From assembly GCA_964588685.1 (NCBI GenBank), contig CAZPQG010000005.1, positions 31,307-95,306 of the forward strand: a stretch of 64,000 bases of DNA, in the 5' to 3' direction. The translations under genes and the position numbers were made by a program. Below are positions 1 through 8,340 of the stretch, piece by piece (within the stretch, counting starts at the first letter, position 1; each line of letters opens with the position of its first letter). Below the pieces are notes generated by a model. It was not told where the DNA came from, did not search any database, and was given only the letters and a program-made list of their open reading frames with translations. This DNA is from CAYVBW01 sp964588685 (lineage in GTDB: Bacteria > Patescibacteriota > Microgenomatia > UBA1400 > PJMF01).

Positions 1-247
1 TTTCAATGGCTAAAACATGTATTTTAACTAATTGCTGCTCACTGACTTTATTCCAATAATTATCTAAAATAATGCTGCGAATTTCGCGTAAAAATGCCAG
101 CTGCGGATGAGCTGTTTCTTGTTCACTGTCGGAAAATTGATTAAGCAGCGGTAGTTGATCTTGATGATTGGCAATCAATAGCCCACCGCCCAACCCAATT
201 AAGAGTGCCATTGCGATAGATAAAAGCAGTTTGTAAATTTTTTTCAT
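1..247 (-). CDS. N-terminus of a membrane-anchored protein, possibly S41-type peptidase (partial)
   Basis: The reverse strand opens at an ATG (rc of 245-247) and stays open for 82 codons to the left edge of the window, so the C-terminal part is missing. The product starts MKKIYKLL, followed by a hydrophobic segment (about residues 6-26, Gly-rich), which is a signal anchor. At about residues 55-80 comes LREIRSIILDNYW followed by NKVSEQQLV. This resembles the short helical lead-in of C-terminal processing peptidases; the complete S41 peptidase at 18316-19581 has FWEVWSILDEHYL at the same place. The assignment rests on that short similarity only, because PDZ and catalytic regions would lie outside the window. 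It is divergent from the gene at 458. Confidence 0.5.
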   Translation of the reverse strand, partial: MKKIYKLLLSIAMALLIGLGGGLLIANHQDQLPLLNQFSDSEQETAHPQLAFLREIRSIILDNYWNKVSEQQLVKIHVLAIE

Positions 248-457
248 GGCTTGTTGTTAACTTAACATAGTTTGGTTGCAGGTAAAAGACAAAATTAAGC
301 TGTTTTTTTAAATTAAATTTAAATGGAAAAAATTTCCGACAGCAATTTAATTGTTGACTGATTTAAAGTTTTAATAAATGCATTAACTGGACATTTTTAA
401 AAAGATATTATAAAATTACCTCTGGTTACTTATTAAATACATACTTGTTTTTATAAA

Positions 458-1354
458 ATGAAAAAAGAAAGAGGAATAAATCCAAAGCAAAATAATCATG
501 TTGAGAAATCAGCAGAAGCCCCAGAGTGCTTAGGGGAAGAAAAAAATCTTGAACAGTTAGCTGCAGATATTTTAGAAATGTGCGATCCATTATTAGGAGA
601 AGAGTTATTAAAAAAGGGTACACGAAACTTTATTTTTTACAAAATGGAATGTTTAGAAGAAGTAATTAATCGTGAAAAACAATCTGAGAAAAAATGCCGA
701 GAAATTATTGAAAACATATATGATTTATTTAGCTTTGTGATTAAAAGCTTGATAACCCTGATAGATGATTCGGAAAATGGGCACGACTTTGTTTTTGTTG
801 AAGATCCGGCGCTTTATAATAATTCGAAACCGAAAATTAATGATTTATTAAAAGAATTAAGTGGTAAGTTGAAAAATTCAAATGAATTATCAGAAGAACT
901 AGAATTATTGGTGGAAAATAAGCTGGAACCATTAAGCAAATTGAGCGAAGCATTGGAAGCTATGCACAGTTTGGCAGCAATGGTTGAAGAAGCAGAAATA
1001 ACAATTCAAAATATAGTTCTAATCAATGAAGAGCTCAGCTTAAATCAAGATTGTCAAACATTAGAAGAATTAGTTGGAGAAGCATATAATTTGCTTAATG
1101 AATCTCAAATAATCGGTCAAAATTTAGCAGATTTTGAGGAAGCAAAAACAAAACTTTGGACAACTAGAACCCAAACTTTATTTGAGTTAAAAAAAGAAAT
1201 TAAGATGTCTGAACCTCCAACTGACGATCTTAAAAGAACAGTTCAAAAAATAATTAGTAGATATCCGCAAAAAGATTGTAATTATGGGGGAAACGGCTTC
1301 ATGGTTTTAGGGGATTATTTTCCCTCTAAAATTTTGAGATATATGATCTCTTAG
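458..1354 (+). CDS. Hypothetical Glu/Lys/Leu-rich coiled-coil protein
   Basis: I do not recognise this 298-residue protein. It has no signal peptide and no membrane segment, so it is probably cytoplasmic. Most of its length is rich in Glu, Leu, Lys and Asn with heptad-like leucines (about residues 30-245), which suggests long helices or a coiled coil. The last 40 residues change character (Gly, Asn, Tyr, Phe). The ATG is not preceded by a clear Shine-Dalgarno sequence; TATAAA lies immediately upstream. It stands alone between the divergent partial peptidase and the DHFR gene. Consistent codon use over 299 codons supports a real gene; its function is unknown. Confidence 0.6.
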   Translation: MKKERGINPKQNNHVEKSAEAPECLGEEKNLEQLAADILEMCDPLLGEELLKKGTRNFIFYKMECLEEVINREKQSEKKCREIIENIYDLFSFVIKSLITLIDDSENGHDFVFVEDPALYNNSKPKINDLLKELSGKLKNSNELSEELELLVENKLEPLSKLSEALEAMHSLAAMVEEAEITIQNIVLINEELSLNQDCQTLEELVGEAYNLLNESQIIGQNLADFEEAKTKLWTTRTQTLFELKKEIKMSEPPTDDLKRTVQKIISRYPQKDCNYGGNGFMVLGDYFPSKILRYMIS

Positions 1355-1403
1355 AGAAAGTTTTTTAAGCAAATAACCACTTAGCTCGCGCCAACTGTTG
1401 TTG

Positions 1404-1409
1404 TATACT
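1404..1409 (+). promoter_or_regulatory. Candidate -10 element placed for a leaderless DHFR transcript
   Basis: TATACT lies with exactly seven bases between it and the ATG at 1417, so a normal start site would fall on or beside the A of the start codon. A weak -35 (TTAGCT, 1381-1386) sits 17 bases upstream. There is no Shine-Dalgarno sequence. This is inferred from spacing only. Confidence 0.35.
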
Positions 1410-1416
1410 AAACTCC

Positions 1417-1956
1417 ATGCAAGTATTTTTAATTGTGGCTGTCAGCCTAGATGGCTTTATTGCTCAAACAATTGAGCAACCGTCAACTGACTGGACCAGT
1501 GCGGAAGATAAACAGCATTTTCATCAAAAAACTAAGCAGGCGGGTATAATTGTAATGGGCAAAACAACTTTTGATACCATTGGCAAACCTTTGCCTAAGC
1601 GTCTTAATATTATCTACAGTTATAAGACTAAGCAGGATTTAACGGCAAACTATAATTTAACAGCTGATCAGACAGCAGAAGATAGGCTGAGAGTCACATC
1701 TTTGCCGCCGGCTCAATTGGTGCAGCAGCTTAAAAAAGAAGGCAGACAGCAACTGGCTATTTGCGGCGGTAGTTCGATTTATACGCAATTTATCCAAAGC
1801 GAGGTAGTTGACAAAATGTTTTTAACAGTTGAACCTGTTATTTTTGGCGACGGCATTAAACTTTTCAATCAACCTCTAGAGCAAAAGTTAACCTTAGTCA
1901 ACAGCCGGCGCCTAAATGAAGCCGGGACTTTGTTGTTGGAGTATGATTGCTGCTAG
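1417..1956 (+). CDS. Dihydrofolate reductase family protein
   Basis: This 179-residue protein has the length of bacterial DHFR. The N-terminal strand reads LIVAVSLDGFIA, followed by the acidic helix WTSAEDKQHF (the substrate-binding carboxylate is likely here) and the cofactor motif VMGKTTFDTIGKPLPKR, which matches the family MGRxTxxSIGxPLPxR. Near the C-terminus AICGGSSIYTQF and TVEPVIFGDG match the second NADPH-binding Gly-Gly and the closing strands. The expected reaction is NADPH-dependent reduction of dihydrofolate; the related RibD C-terminal reductase fold cannot be excluded. Being followed by dUTPase and thymidylate kinase, it fits thymidylate supply. The ATG probably gives a leaderless message. 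Confidence 0.85.
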   Translation: MQVFLIVAVSLDGFIAQTIEQPSTDWTSAEDKQHFHQKTKQAGIIVMGKTTFDTIGKPLPKRLNIIYSYKTKQDLTANYNLTADQTAEDRLRVTSLPPAQLVQQLKKEGRQQLAICGGSSIYTQFIQSEVVDKMFLTVEPVIFGDGIKLFNQPLEQKLTLVNSRRLNEAGTLLLEYDCC

Positions 1957-2073
1957 AGTATTGGCATGTGATCATTCAGCAAGATGATGAAGCTTAATTA
2001 ATTGCTAATGGCAGTTAGTCTTTACAATACAATAAATAAAATAACTAATTTTAAAAATGAATGAGGTTTAAAA

Positions 2074-2529
2074 ATGAGTCAGGCATCAAAAAATTCTATA
2101 ACAGTAACAGTTAAACGTTTCGATAAAAGCCTGCCTTTGCCGCAATATCAGAGCCAAGGGGCGGCGGCATTGGATTTAGCAGCCCGCTGCTCAAAAACCA
2201 TTCCGCCTCAAACTGTGAAGCTAGTGCCGCTGAATATTGCGCTGCAGCCGCCGCCCAATTATTGGGTGTTGATGTCTGCGCGCAGTAGTTTATACAAAAA
2301 AGGCTTGATGCTGGCCAATGGTATTGGAGTAGGAGATTCTGATTATCGAGGCGACAATGATGAATATCAAGCAGCTTTATTTAATTTTACTGACCGGCCG
2401 GTTAAAGTTGAAAAAGGAGAACGGCTCACTCAAATGATGCTTTTATCCAGAAAGAAAATCATCTGGCAAGAGCGCGATAATTTTAAGACGGATGATAGAG
2501 GTGGTTTTGGCTCCACCGGGCAAAGTTAA
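2074..2529 (+). CDS. dut: dUTP diphosphatase (dUTPase)
   Basis: The enzyme hydrolyses dUTP to dUMP and pyrophosphate, keeping uracil out of DNA and feeding dTMP synthesis. All five trimeric dUTPase motifs are visible in 151 residues: ALDLAA (motif 1), SARSSLYKKG (motif 2), NGIGVGDSDYRGD (motif 3, with the Tyr that stacks on uracil), VEKGERLTQM (motif 4) and RGGFGSTG (motif 5, the P-loop-like tail). Motif 3 has Gly where most homologues have Ile (GVIDSDYRG). The start has a usable Shine-Dalgarno (GAGG, nine bases upstream). It lies between DHFR and thymidylate kinase on the same strand. Confidence 0.95.
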   Translation: MSQASKNSITVTVKRFDKSLPLPQYQSQGAAALDLAARCSKTIPPQTVKLVPLNIALQPPPNYWVLMSARSSLYKKGLMLANGIGVGDSDYRGDNDEYQAALFNFTDRPVKVEKGERLTQMMLLSRKKIIWQERDNFKTDDRGGFGSTGQS

Positions 2530-2608
2530 TTTTTTTAAACCTGATGCCGTATATGTGCTGTTTGCGGCTTAGTATTTATTATTAATTTTAAAGACTGGAA
2601 CAATAAAA

Positions 2609-3253
2609 ATGGGAAAATCATACCCCGGTTATTTGATTACTTTTGAGGGCGGTGAAGGAGGAGGTAAGACCACTCAATCTGTCCGCATCCGCAACAACTT
2701 GACCGAAGCCGGACATGATGTGGTAGTATTAAGAGAACCCGGTGGAACAGTTATCAGCGAGCAAATTCGTCAAGTTGTGTTGTCGCCGAACAATACAGGG
2801 ATGGCTTTTACTACAGAAGTATTGCTTTTTCAGGCAGCTCGAGCTCAGATTTACCGCGAAATTGTTTTGCCGTCCTTAAAAGCCGGTAAAATTGTTTTGA
2901 TGGATCGTTCACGCGACAGCAGCGTAGTTTACCAAGGAATGGTGCGCGGCTTTGGACGGGATTTAATTGAGCAGCTTAATAATCTCTCCACTAAAAATAT
3001 TTACCCTGATTTAACTATTTTGCTTGATTTGCCAATAAAAATAGGTTTGGCAAGAAAAAATGATGCCGGGGAAATGAATCGTTTGGAAATGGAAGACAAA
3101 AATTTCCACCAACAAGTACGCGAAGCTTATTTACAACTAGCAAAAGAGAATGAGCAGCAGCGTTGGATAATAGTTGATGCGCAGCAGAGCATGGAGGAAG
3201 TTGAGGCAGAAATTTGGCAGACAGTAGCAGAGGAATTAAACAGCTCAGATTAA
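2609..3253 (+). CDS. tmk: Thymidylate kinase
   Basis: This 214-residue enzyme phosphorylates dTMP to dTDP with ATP. The P-loop FEGGEGGGKTTQ is near residue 12, LREPGGT (dTMP-binding loop) follows near residue 40, and DRSRDSSVVYQG carries the DR(Y/S) motif near residue 97. A lid region with Arg residues (LARKNDAGEMNRLE) is present. The P-loop has Glu-Gly-Gly-Gly-Lys in place of the more common GxDGxGK. It completes a DHFR-dut-tmk dTTP set with about 80-120 base spacers, so separate promoters are possible. Confidence 0.95.
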   Translation: MGKSYPGYLITFEGGEGGGKTTQSVRIRNNLTEAGHDVVVLREPGGTVISEQIRQVVLSPNNTGMAFTTEVLLFQAARAQIYREIVLPSLKAGKIVLMDRSRDSSVVYQGMVRGFGRDLIEQLNNLSTKNIYPDLTILLDLPIKIGLARKNDAGEMNRLEMEDKNFHQQVREAYLQLAKENEQQRWIIVDAQQSMEEVEAEIWQTVAEELNSSD

Positions 3254-3329
3254 TTGTAATTAAAAGTAGTTTTCATAACTCATAGCTCGCAGCAAAAAAA
3301 ATTGAATGTAATTTTTAATTATTTAAATT

Positions 3330-3935
3330 ATGGCAAAATTACCCAAAGCAGTCACTAAATTAATTGACCAATTTGAACACTTACCCGGTATTGGGCCAAA
3401 ATCAGCTCAGCGCTTAGTATTTTATCTACTCCATAATCCGGAAGAAAAGATCAATGACTTTGCCGAACGTTTGAAGGCGATTAAAACTGATACTGTTTTA
3501 TGTTCTCAGTGCCATAATGTGACAGAGCATGACCCGTGTCGTATTTGCGAGGATCAAAGTCGGGATGAAACGGTGCTGTGTGTGGTTGAACGTCCTTTAG
3601 ACTTAATTGCGATTGAAAGTTCAGATAAATTTCAGGGTCAATATCATGTCTTGCATGGGGCAATTGATCCCTTAAATAATATCGGTCCGGAGCAGTTATT
3701 TTTACTTGATATTAAAAGTAAACTGAATGGCTTGGATGAGTTAATATTAGCCACCAACCCTACCATGGAAGGCGAAGCTACAGCGCTTTATATTAAAGAG
3801 ATGATTAGTAAAATGGGCCAATATCAAGATTTAAAAATTACCCGCATTGGCCACGGGCTGCCGATTGGAGCTGATATTGAATATGCCGACGGCGTTACTT
3901 TGGCTAGAGCATTAGAGGGTAGGAAAAAGATATAG
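3330..3935 (+). CDS. recR: Recombination mediator protein RecR
   Basis: RecR acts with RecO/RecF to load RecA onto SSB-coated single-stranded DNA. The 201-residue protein has the normal order: a helix-hairpin-helix (HLPGIGPKSAQRLVFYLL, about residues 17-34), a four-Cys zinc finger (CSQC and CRIC, about residues 58-72), a Toprim domain beginning VLCVVERPLDLIAIE, and the C-terminal RIGHGLPIGADIEYAD segment. No dnaX gene is next to it, although dnaX-recR pairing is common elsewhere. It is followed by a terminator-like hairpin (4082-4122). Confidence 0.95.
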   Translation: MAKLPKAVTKLIDQFEHLPGIGPKSAQRLVFYLLHNPEEKINDFAERLKAIKTDTVLCSQCHNVTEHDPCRICEDQSRDETVLCVVERPLDLIAIESSDKFQGQYHVLHGAIDPLNNIGPEQLFLLDIKSKLNGLDELILATNPTMEGEATALYIKEMISKMGQYQDLKITRIGHGLPIGADIEYADGVTLARALEGRKKI

Positions 3936-4081
3936 TTTTAACAGCTGCTTATAACAGAAAAAAGGAATAGGTACTTCAAAACTGAAAACAACCGGATTTA
4001 AGACCTAAAAATATTTAATAGTTGAAAATGTGCCATCCAAAGCTTACATTGTAAGTAATGAGATTTTTCTCACGATTATAT

Positions 4082-4122
4082 ATCCGACCAAAGTTTATTC
4101 ATAAACTTGAGCCGGATTTTTT
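4082..4122 (+). terminator. Terminator-like hairpin between recR and hpf
   Basis: ATCCG (4082-4086) pairs with CGGAT (4113-4117), enclosing a perfect 7-bp stem AAGTTTA/TAAACTT (4091-4097 with 4102-4108, loop TTCA), and a run of six T follows. It either ends recR transcription or acts as an attenuator in the hpf leader. A second 7-bp stem lies just downstream (GTTATTT 4133-4139 with AAATAAC 4157-4163). Confidence 0.6.
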
Positions 4123-4207
4123 AATTTCCTTGGTTATTTTTCTGTTTGCTCTCCGGAAATAACGGCAGGTTGGTAATCCATATCAACTAATAAAAAGGAA
4201 CAAGCAT

Positions 4208-4513
4208 ATGAAAATTTTAGTCCAGGCTAAGAATATGAGGGTTACTCAAGGTATTAAAAATTTTGTAGAGGCAAAAGTAGTACGTCAAATTTCTAAATTA
4301 GGTAAAAGAGCTTTGACGGTTAAAGTGTATTTGGAAAACATCACTCGTAAAAAAAATGATCCTAACGCTTCTCAAGCAAAAGTACAAATAGATATGCCGG
4401 GTGAAAGTATTGTCGTAGAGCAAAAATCATTTGATCCCTATCAAGCAATTAGTAAGGCTATTAAAGCTAGTGCTCGTAAATTAAGAAAAACTAAAGAAAA
4501 AAGGGAATACTAA
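4208..4513 (+). CDS. hpf: Ribosome hibernation-promoting factor (HPF/YfiA family)
   Basis: This 101-residue protein matches the short HPF/RaiA class. It starts MKILVQAKNMRVTQGIKNFVEAKV and continues with the typical beta strand VKVYLEN and the basic, amphipathic helix DPYQAISKAIKASARKLRKTKEK that binds the 30S subunit across the mRNA and tRNA channel. It lacks the C-terminal dimerisation domain of long HPF, so it should stall single ribosomes or act with another factor. The ATG has a good Shine-Dalgarno (AAAAGGAA), unusual in this window. The hairpins upstream suggest leader regulation. Confidence 0.9.
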   Translation: MKILVQAKNMRVTQGIKNFVEAKVVRQISKLGKRALTVKVYLENITRKKNDPNASQAKVQIDMPGESIVVEQKSFDPYQAISKAIKASARKLRKTKEKREY

Positions 4514-4591
4514 AGTTAGATCAACTTTCACAGTAGGTTTTTACCACTTTGTTATTGGGGATATAAATACAGATATGTTATTATTAACTAT

Positions 4592-5002
4592 ATGCCAAAT
4601 GACAAAACTCAAGATTCAGCTCAACAAAAAATTAGCCAAACTTCTCAGGGTCAAAAATCTTCTGTAAATGATGGCAATGACCCCATTGATTCTTTGGAGG
4701 ATTTAATCAAAAAATCGCAGCGAAGACAGAAACTGCGCTCGCAAGATGAACCCCAATTTCAGGATAATGAAGCAGAAAATGAGAAAAGTAGGATAGCGGA
4801 ATTAAAAAAACAAAAAAAACAACAGACTTCAGCAAGATTAAAAGCGCAGCAGGCACAACTGCAGCAAGTTATTACGCAATCGTCTCAAAAAGAAAAAAAT
4901 AATGCGTCCAAACAAAATAACAAAGATTCGGAGCAAGAAGAGCAAAGCTCAGCCATCAAACAGCTGTCTTGGAAAAATATTAAAAAACCGGTTGAAGAAT
5001 AA
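4592..5002 (+). CDS. Hypothetical Gln/Lys-rich disordered protein
   Basis: I cannot assign a function. The 136-residue protein is rich in Gln, Lys, Ser, Asn and Glu, with no membrane segment or signal peptide. A short ordered-looking stretch, PIDSLEDLIKKSQRRQKLRS (about residues 30-49), is followed by basic helices likely to form a coiled coil, and the C-terminus reads KQLSWKNIKKPVEE. It lies 78 bases after hpf and 53 bases before another Gln/Lys-rich gene of similar character, so the two may act together. AT-rich sequence with no Shine-Dalgarno precedes the ATG. Confidence 0.55.
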   Translation: MPNDKTQDSAQQKISQTSQGQKSSVNDGNDPIDSLEDLIKKSQRRQKLRSQDEPQFQDNEAENEKSRIAELKKQKKQQTSARLKAQQAQLQQVITQSSQKEKNNASKQNNKDSEQEEQSSAIKQLSWKNIKKPVEE

Positions 5003-5055
5003 GAAGAATAAAAAGCTGAAGAATAAAAATTATTAACAAAATTGTTGTTATTGTT

Positions 5056-5679
5056 ATGAAAAAAACTAAGCCATCACTGGTTCGACAGTCCGGGGGCAGT
5101 CGTTCTAATTTGGGAGGTTTAGATAGTGAGCGCATGGAAAAACAAGCTGTGCAGGCAGCAGTGCAACAAAAAGCACAGCAGCAAACAGGCAGCACTGCCG
5201 GCAGCCAAAGCCGTCAATTAAAGCAAAGTCGAGCTCAAGCTGAACAAAGTAAAACCAAAACTCACAGCCCGCGTGCGGTCGGTTCTTTAAAACAGGAATT
5301 AATTGCCAGGCCGGTAGAGGATATGAAAGATGCTTTTACCAGTTTTTTTGACATCAATGTTTTATTAAACATTGATCAGGAAAGCGACAGCCCAGCAGAA
5401 CAAGCCAAGAAAAGAGAGATTCACCGTCGCTTACGGCAGCTCACTCAAGCCGAACAAGAGGAGGCTCAAAAGCAGTTTCGTTTAAGAATGAAGCAAAAAC
5501 AGGCAGAAGAAAAGGAAAAAGAGTTAAAAAAACAGCAAAGCAAAGAACAAGAAAAAAAGCCTTTGACCCCACCGTCAGGTAAAGTAAACAGAAAAGGTTT
5601 ATTTTTAACCGGTCAAAGCAATAAGAAAAAAGCACAAAATAGGCTGCAGCAGCAGAGGAGAACTATTGGTACGGTTTAA
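5056..5679 (+). CDS. Hypothetical Gln/Lys-rich protein with a small conserved-looking core
   Basis: This unrecognised 207-residue protein has a Gln/Ala/Ser-rich N-terminal half. A central segment (about residues 75-110, VGSLKQELIARPVEDMKDAF and SFFDINVLLNID) looks ordered, and a Lys/Glu/Gln coiled-coil tail (about residues 125-175) ends in a basic stretch. It has no membrane segments. High basic charge and disorder suggest binding to nucleic acid or ribosome, but that is conjecture. It lies between the other Gln-rich gene and cysS on the same strand. Confidence 0.55.
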   Translation: MKKTKPSLVRQSGGSRSNLGGLDSERMEKQAVQAAVQQKAQQQTGSTAGSQSRQLKQSRAQAEQSKTKTHSPRAVGSLKQELIARPVEDMKDAFTSFFDINVLLNIDQESDSPAEQAKKREIHRRLRQLTQAEQEEAQKQFRLRMKQKQAEEKEKELKKQQSKEQEKKPLTPPSGKVNRKGLFLTGQSNKKKAQNRLQQQRRTIGTV

Positions 5680-5721
5680 TTAGGTAGGCGCCACTTTATT
5701 TATATTTAACGTTAAAGATTT

Positions 5722-7203
5722 ATGCAGCTTTATAATTCACTCACTAATCAACTGGAAAAGTTTGCCCCGCTTAATCCTCCTGAAGTAAAGTTATATGCCT
5801 GCGGTCCTACTGTCTATGACTATGCTCATTTGGGTCATCTGCGCAAATATTGTATGGATGATGTTTTGCGCCGCACACTGATTAATCAAGGTTATCAAGT
5901 GACTCATGTGCAAAACGTAACTGATGTTGGTCATTTGGCTTCTGATGCTGACACCGGTGAAGATAAAATTGAAAAAGGAGCGCGCAAGTACTCTTTAGAT
6001 GTTCATGCTTTGGCTCAAAAGTTTGAGGATTATTTTTATTATTCAATGGATTTAATGAATAATTTACGCCCGACTGTGATCTGTCGAGCAACAGAACATA
6101 TTCAAGAAATGTTGCAGCTGGTTGAGACTTTAGAGGAGAAAGGCTATACCTATGTTATTGAGGGTGACGGTGTTTATTTTGATACCGGCAAATTAGACGA
6201 TTATGGACAATTGGCCGGCATTGATCCGGATGAACTGCAAGAAGGAGCTAGGGTTGAAAAGGTGCCGGGTAAACGGAATCTGACTGATTTTGCGCTTTGG
6301 AAGTTTGAGCGCCCTAATGAAAATCGAGCTATGGCTTGGTCCAGCAAGTGGCATGAACGCAGTTTTCCAGGCTGGCATATTGAATGTTCAGCCATGAGCA
6401 TGAAGTATTTAGGAGAGCAAATCGATATTCATACCGGGGGGATAGATCATATCCCGGTTCATCATACTAATGAGATCGCTCAATCGGAGGCTGCCACCGG
6501 CAAAAAACCCTTTTGTAAATATTGGGTGCACCATAATTTTTTATTAGTTGAGGGTGAAAAAATGAGCAAGTCAAAAGGTAATTTTTATACTATTGATGAT
6601 GTGCTGGCTAAAGATTTTTCGCCGTTGGCATTACGATTGTTGTTTTTATCAGCTCATTATCGCAAAGAGATGAATTTTACGTGGGAAAATTTGGCAGGCG
6701 CTCAGAAGAGTTGGGTTAGGTTGAAAAAATTGACAGCCGGGTTAAAAACAAAACAAGATGAGCAGCTGCCTAATGAACGGCCGGCCGATCAACTCCCACC
6801 CAAGCCTTCAGCTCAATTTCAACACTACCAAACTGAATTTAAACGGTCACTGGCTAGAGATATAAACACACCGGAGGCTCTGGCAGTGTTATGGTCTGTA
6901 GTTAAAGATGAGCAGCTGGGAGGAGCTGAAAAACTAGAGCTGCTTTTACAGTTTGGCCAAGTGCTGGGTTTGGATTTAGCTAAAGTTGAAAAATTACAGC
7001 ATTCTACTGATTCATTCCTTCACTTTAGCAAACAGCAGCTGCCTGCTAAAATTCAAAGCTTACTTAAAAAAAGACAACAAGCCAGACAGAATGAGAATTT
7101 TGATCAAGCGGACCAGCTGCGCCGACAACTATCGCAGCTGGGTTACAAAGTAGAGGATACGGCGCAAGGTCAAAGGATAATAAAACAAAAGAGCAGCCAT
7201 TAA
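5722..7203 (+). CDS. cysS: Cysteinyl-tRNA synthetase
   Basis: This class I enzyme charges tRNA-Cys. The 493 residues include the zinc Cys and HIGH-type signature CGPTVYDYAHLGHLR (about residues 27-41), the second zinc-site region GWHIECSAMSMKYLG, GGIDHIPVHHTNEIAQSEA with the His ligands, and KMSKSKGN (about residue 280). The C-terminal DALR-like helical domain ends with the basic motif RQQARQNENFDQADQLRRQL typical of CysS. Length is normal. A TATATT stands about 15 bases before the ATG and there is no Shine-Dalgarno, so the leader may be very short. Confidence 0.97.
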   Translation: MQLYNSLTNQLEKFAPLNPPEVKLYACGPTVYDYAHLGHLRKYCMDDVLRRTLINQGYQVTHVQNVTDVGHLASDADTGEDKIEKGARKYSLDVHALAQKFEDYFYYSMDLMNNLRPTVICRATEHIQEMLQLVETLEEKGYTYVIEGDGVYFDTGKLDDYGQLAGIDPDELQEGARVEKVPGKRNLTDFALWKFERPNENRAMAWSSKWHERSFPGWHIECSAMSMKYLGEQIDIHTGGIDHIPVHHTNEIAQSEAATGKKPFCKYWVHHNFLLVEGEKMSKSKGNFYTIDDVLAKDFSPLALRLLFLSAHYRKEMNFTWENLAGAQKSWVRLKKLTAGLKTKQDEQLPNERPADQLPPKPSAQFQHYQTEFKRSLARDINTPEALAVLWSVVKDEQLGGAEKLELLLQFGQVLGLDLAKVEKLQHSTDSFLHFSKQQLPAKIQSLLKKRQQARQNENFDQADQLRRQLSQLGYKVEDTAQGQRIIKQKSSH

Positions 7204-7226
7204 TTTTGATTTTTAAGATATTTAAT

Positions 7227-8288
7227 ATGATGTTTGAGACACGTTTAGTTGAATTTACTACTACTGACAATTTACAGCTGCCTGGTGTATTGTTTGTCCC
7301 CGAGAAGGCAGCAACAACAGTTAATCAAAATCAACTCAATAAGCGAGCCAAAGTCAATCATCGGGCTAAAACCAATAGCTCGCAAGATAAAAAGGCAGCT
7401 ATTTTTTTACACGGCAATGGCAGCGCTTCTGTTTTTTATTCGCAAAAAAGGGCTAAAGCTTTAGCCAAACAACTTGCCGTCTGTCAAATTTCCTTATTAA
7501 TGTTTAATAACCGCGGCGCTCATTTTATTAAAACCATTAATCAAGCTGATGACCAAGTTAATCAAGTTCAATCTGCCGACAGCAACAACCCTCATGATCA
7601 TGACGTGACGTTGGGCACTGCTTATGAATTAATCAAAGATTGCCGCTATGATATTGAGGGAGCAGTTAACTTTTTACAGCAATTAGGTTACAGTGAATTT
7701 TATTTAATCGGCCACTCTTCAGGAGCTAATAAAATTTGCGTTTTTAACCATTACCAGCCTCAGAACTCAATTAAAAAATATGTTTTGTTGAGCGGAGGCG
7801 ATGACACCGGTATTTACTATAAATTGATCGGCAGCAGAGAGAAACTTTTCCAATACTTGCAGCAGGCTCAAGAAAAAATTAAACAAGGTAAGGGTCAAAA
7901 ATTAATTCCTCAGTATATAGTAGACAGGATTTTATCTTATCAGTCGTTTTATGATACAGCCAATCCCGACGGGGACTACAACACTTTCCCGTTCACTGAA
8001 TATTGGACACAAATTGAATTATCAACTAAACCTTTATTTCGCTATTTTAAACAGCTGCAGAAGCCCAGTTTAGTGATGTATGGTGAAAATGACAGCTGCT
8101 TACCACAAAAAGACTTGCCGCAAAAAGAGATCGTCAAAATGTCCGGTTTCCAAGCAGTTGAAATTTTGCAAGAGCAAGTGCAAGACAAGGATAATTTCAA
8201 GCTGCAGGCCATGCCCGCAGCAGACCACAGCTTTCATGGTAAAGAGGAGCAGTTGGGCCAAATAATTGCAGAGTGGTTATCTGCTTAA
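7227..8288 (+). CDS. Alpha/beta hydrolase
   Basis: This is a serine hydrolase of unknown substrate. The oxyanion strand reads AAIFLHGNGSASVFY, the nucleophile elbow is LIGHSSGANKI (Ser in GHSSG), the acid is probably the Asp in YGENDSCLPQ, and the catalytic His is in AADHSFHG near the C-terminus. An Asn/Lys-rich insertion sits between the first strands. The reading frame can be extended upstream to a TTG at 7206, but the ATG pair at 7227/7230 gives the usual start of the fold (FETRLVEFTTTDNLQLPGVL) and is preferred. It begins 23 bases after cysS and may be co-transcribed. It has no signal peptide. Confidence 0.85.
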   Translation: MMFETRLVEFTTTDNLQLPGVLFVPEKAATTVNQNQLNKRAKVNHRAKTNSSQDKKAAIFLHGNGSASVFYSQKRAKALAKQLAVCQISLLMFNNRGAHFIKTINQADDQVNQVQSADSNNPHDHDVTLGTAYELIKDCRYDIEGAVNFLQQLGYSEFYLIGHSSGANKICVFNHYQPQNSIKKYVLLSGGDDTGIYYKLIGSREKLFQYLQQAQEKIKQGKGQKLIPQYIVDRILSYQSFYDTANPDGDYNTFPFTEYWTQIELSTKPLFRYFKQLQKPSLVMYGENDSCLPQKDLPQKEIVKMSGFQAVEILQEQVQDKDNFKLQAMPAADHSFHGKEEQLGQIIAEWLSA

Positions 8289-8340
8289 CCTGTTTGGCTA
8301 CCGTACAGCTGTTAAGCCCTCTGAGTTTGCTATGCCAAGG

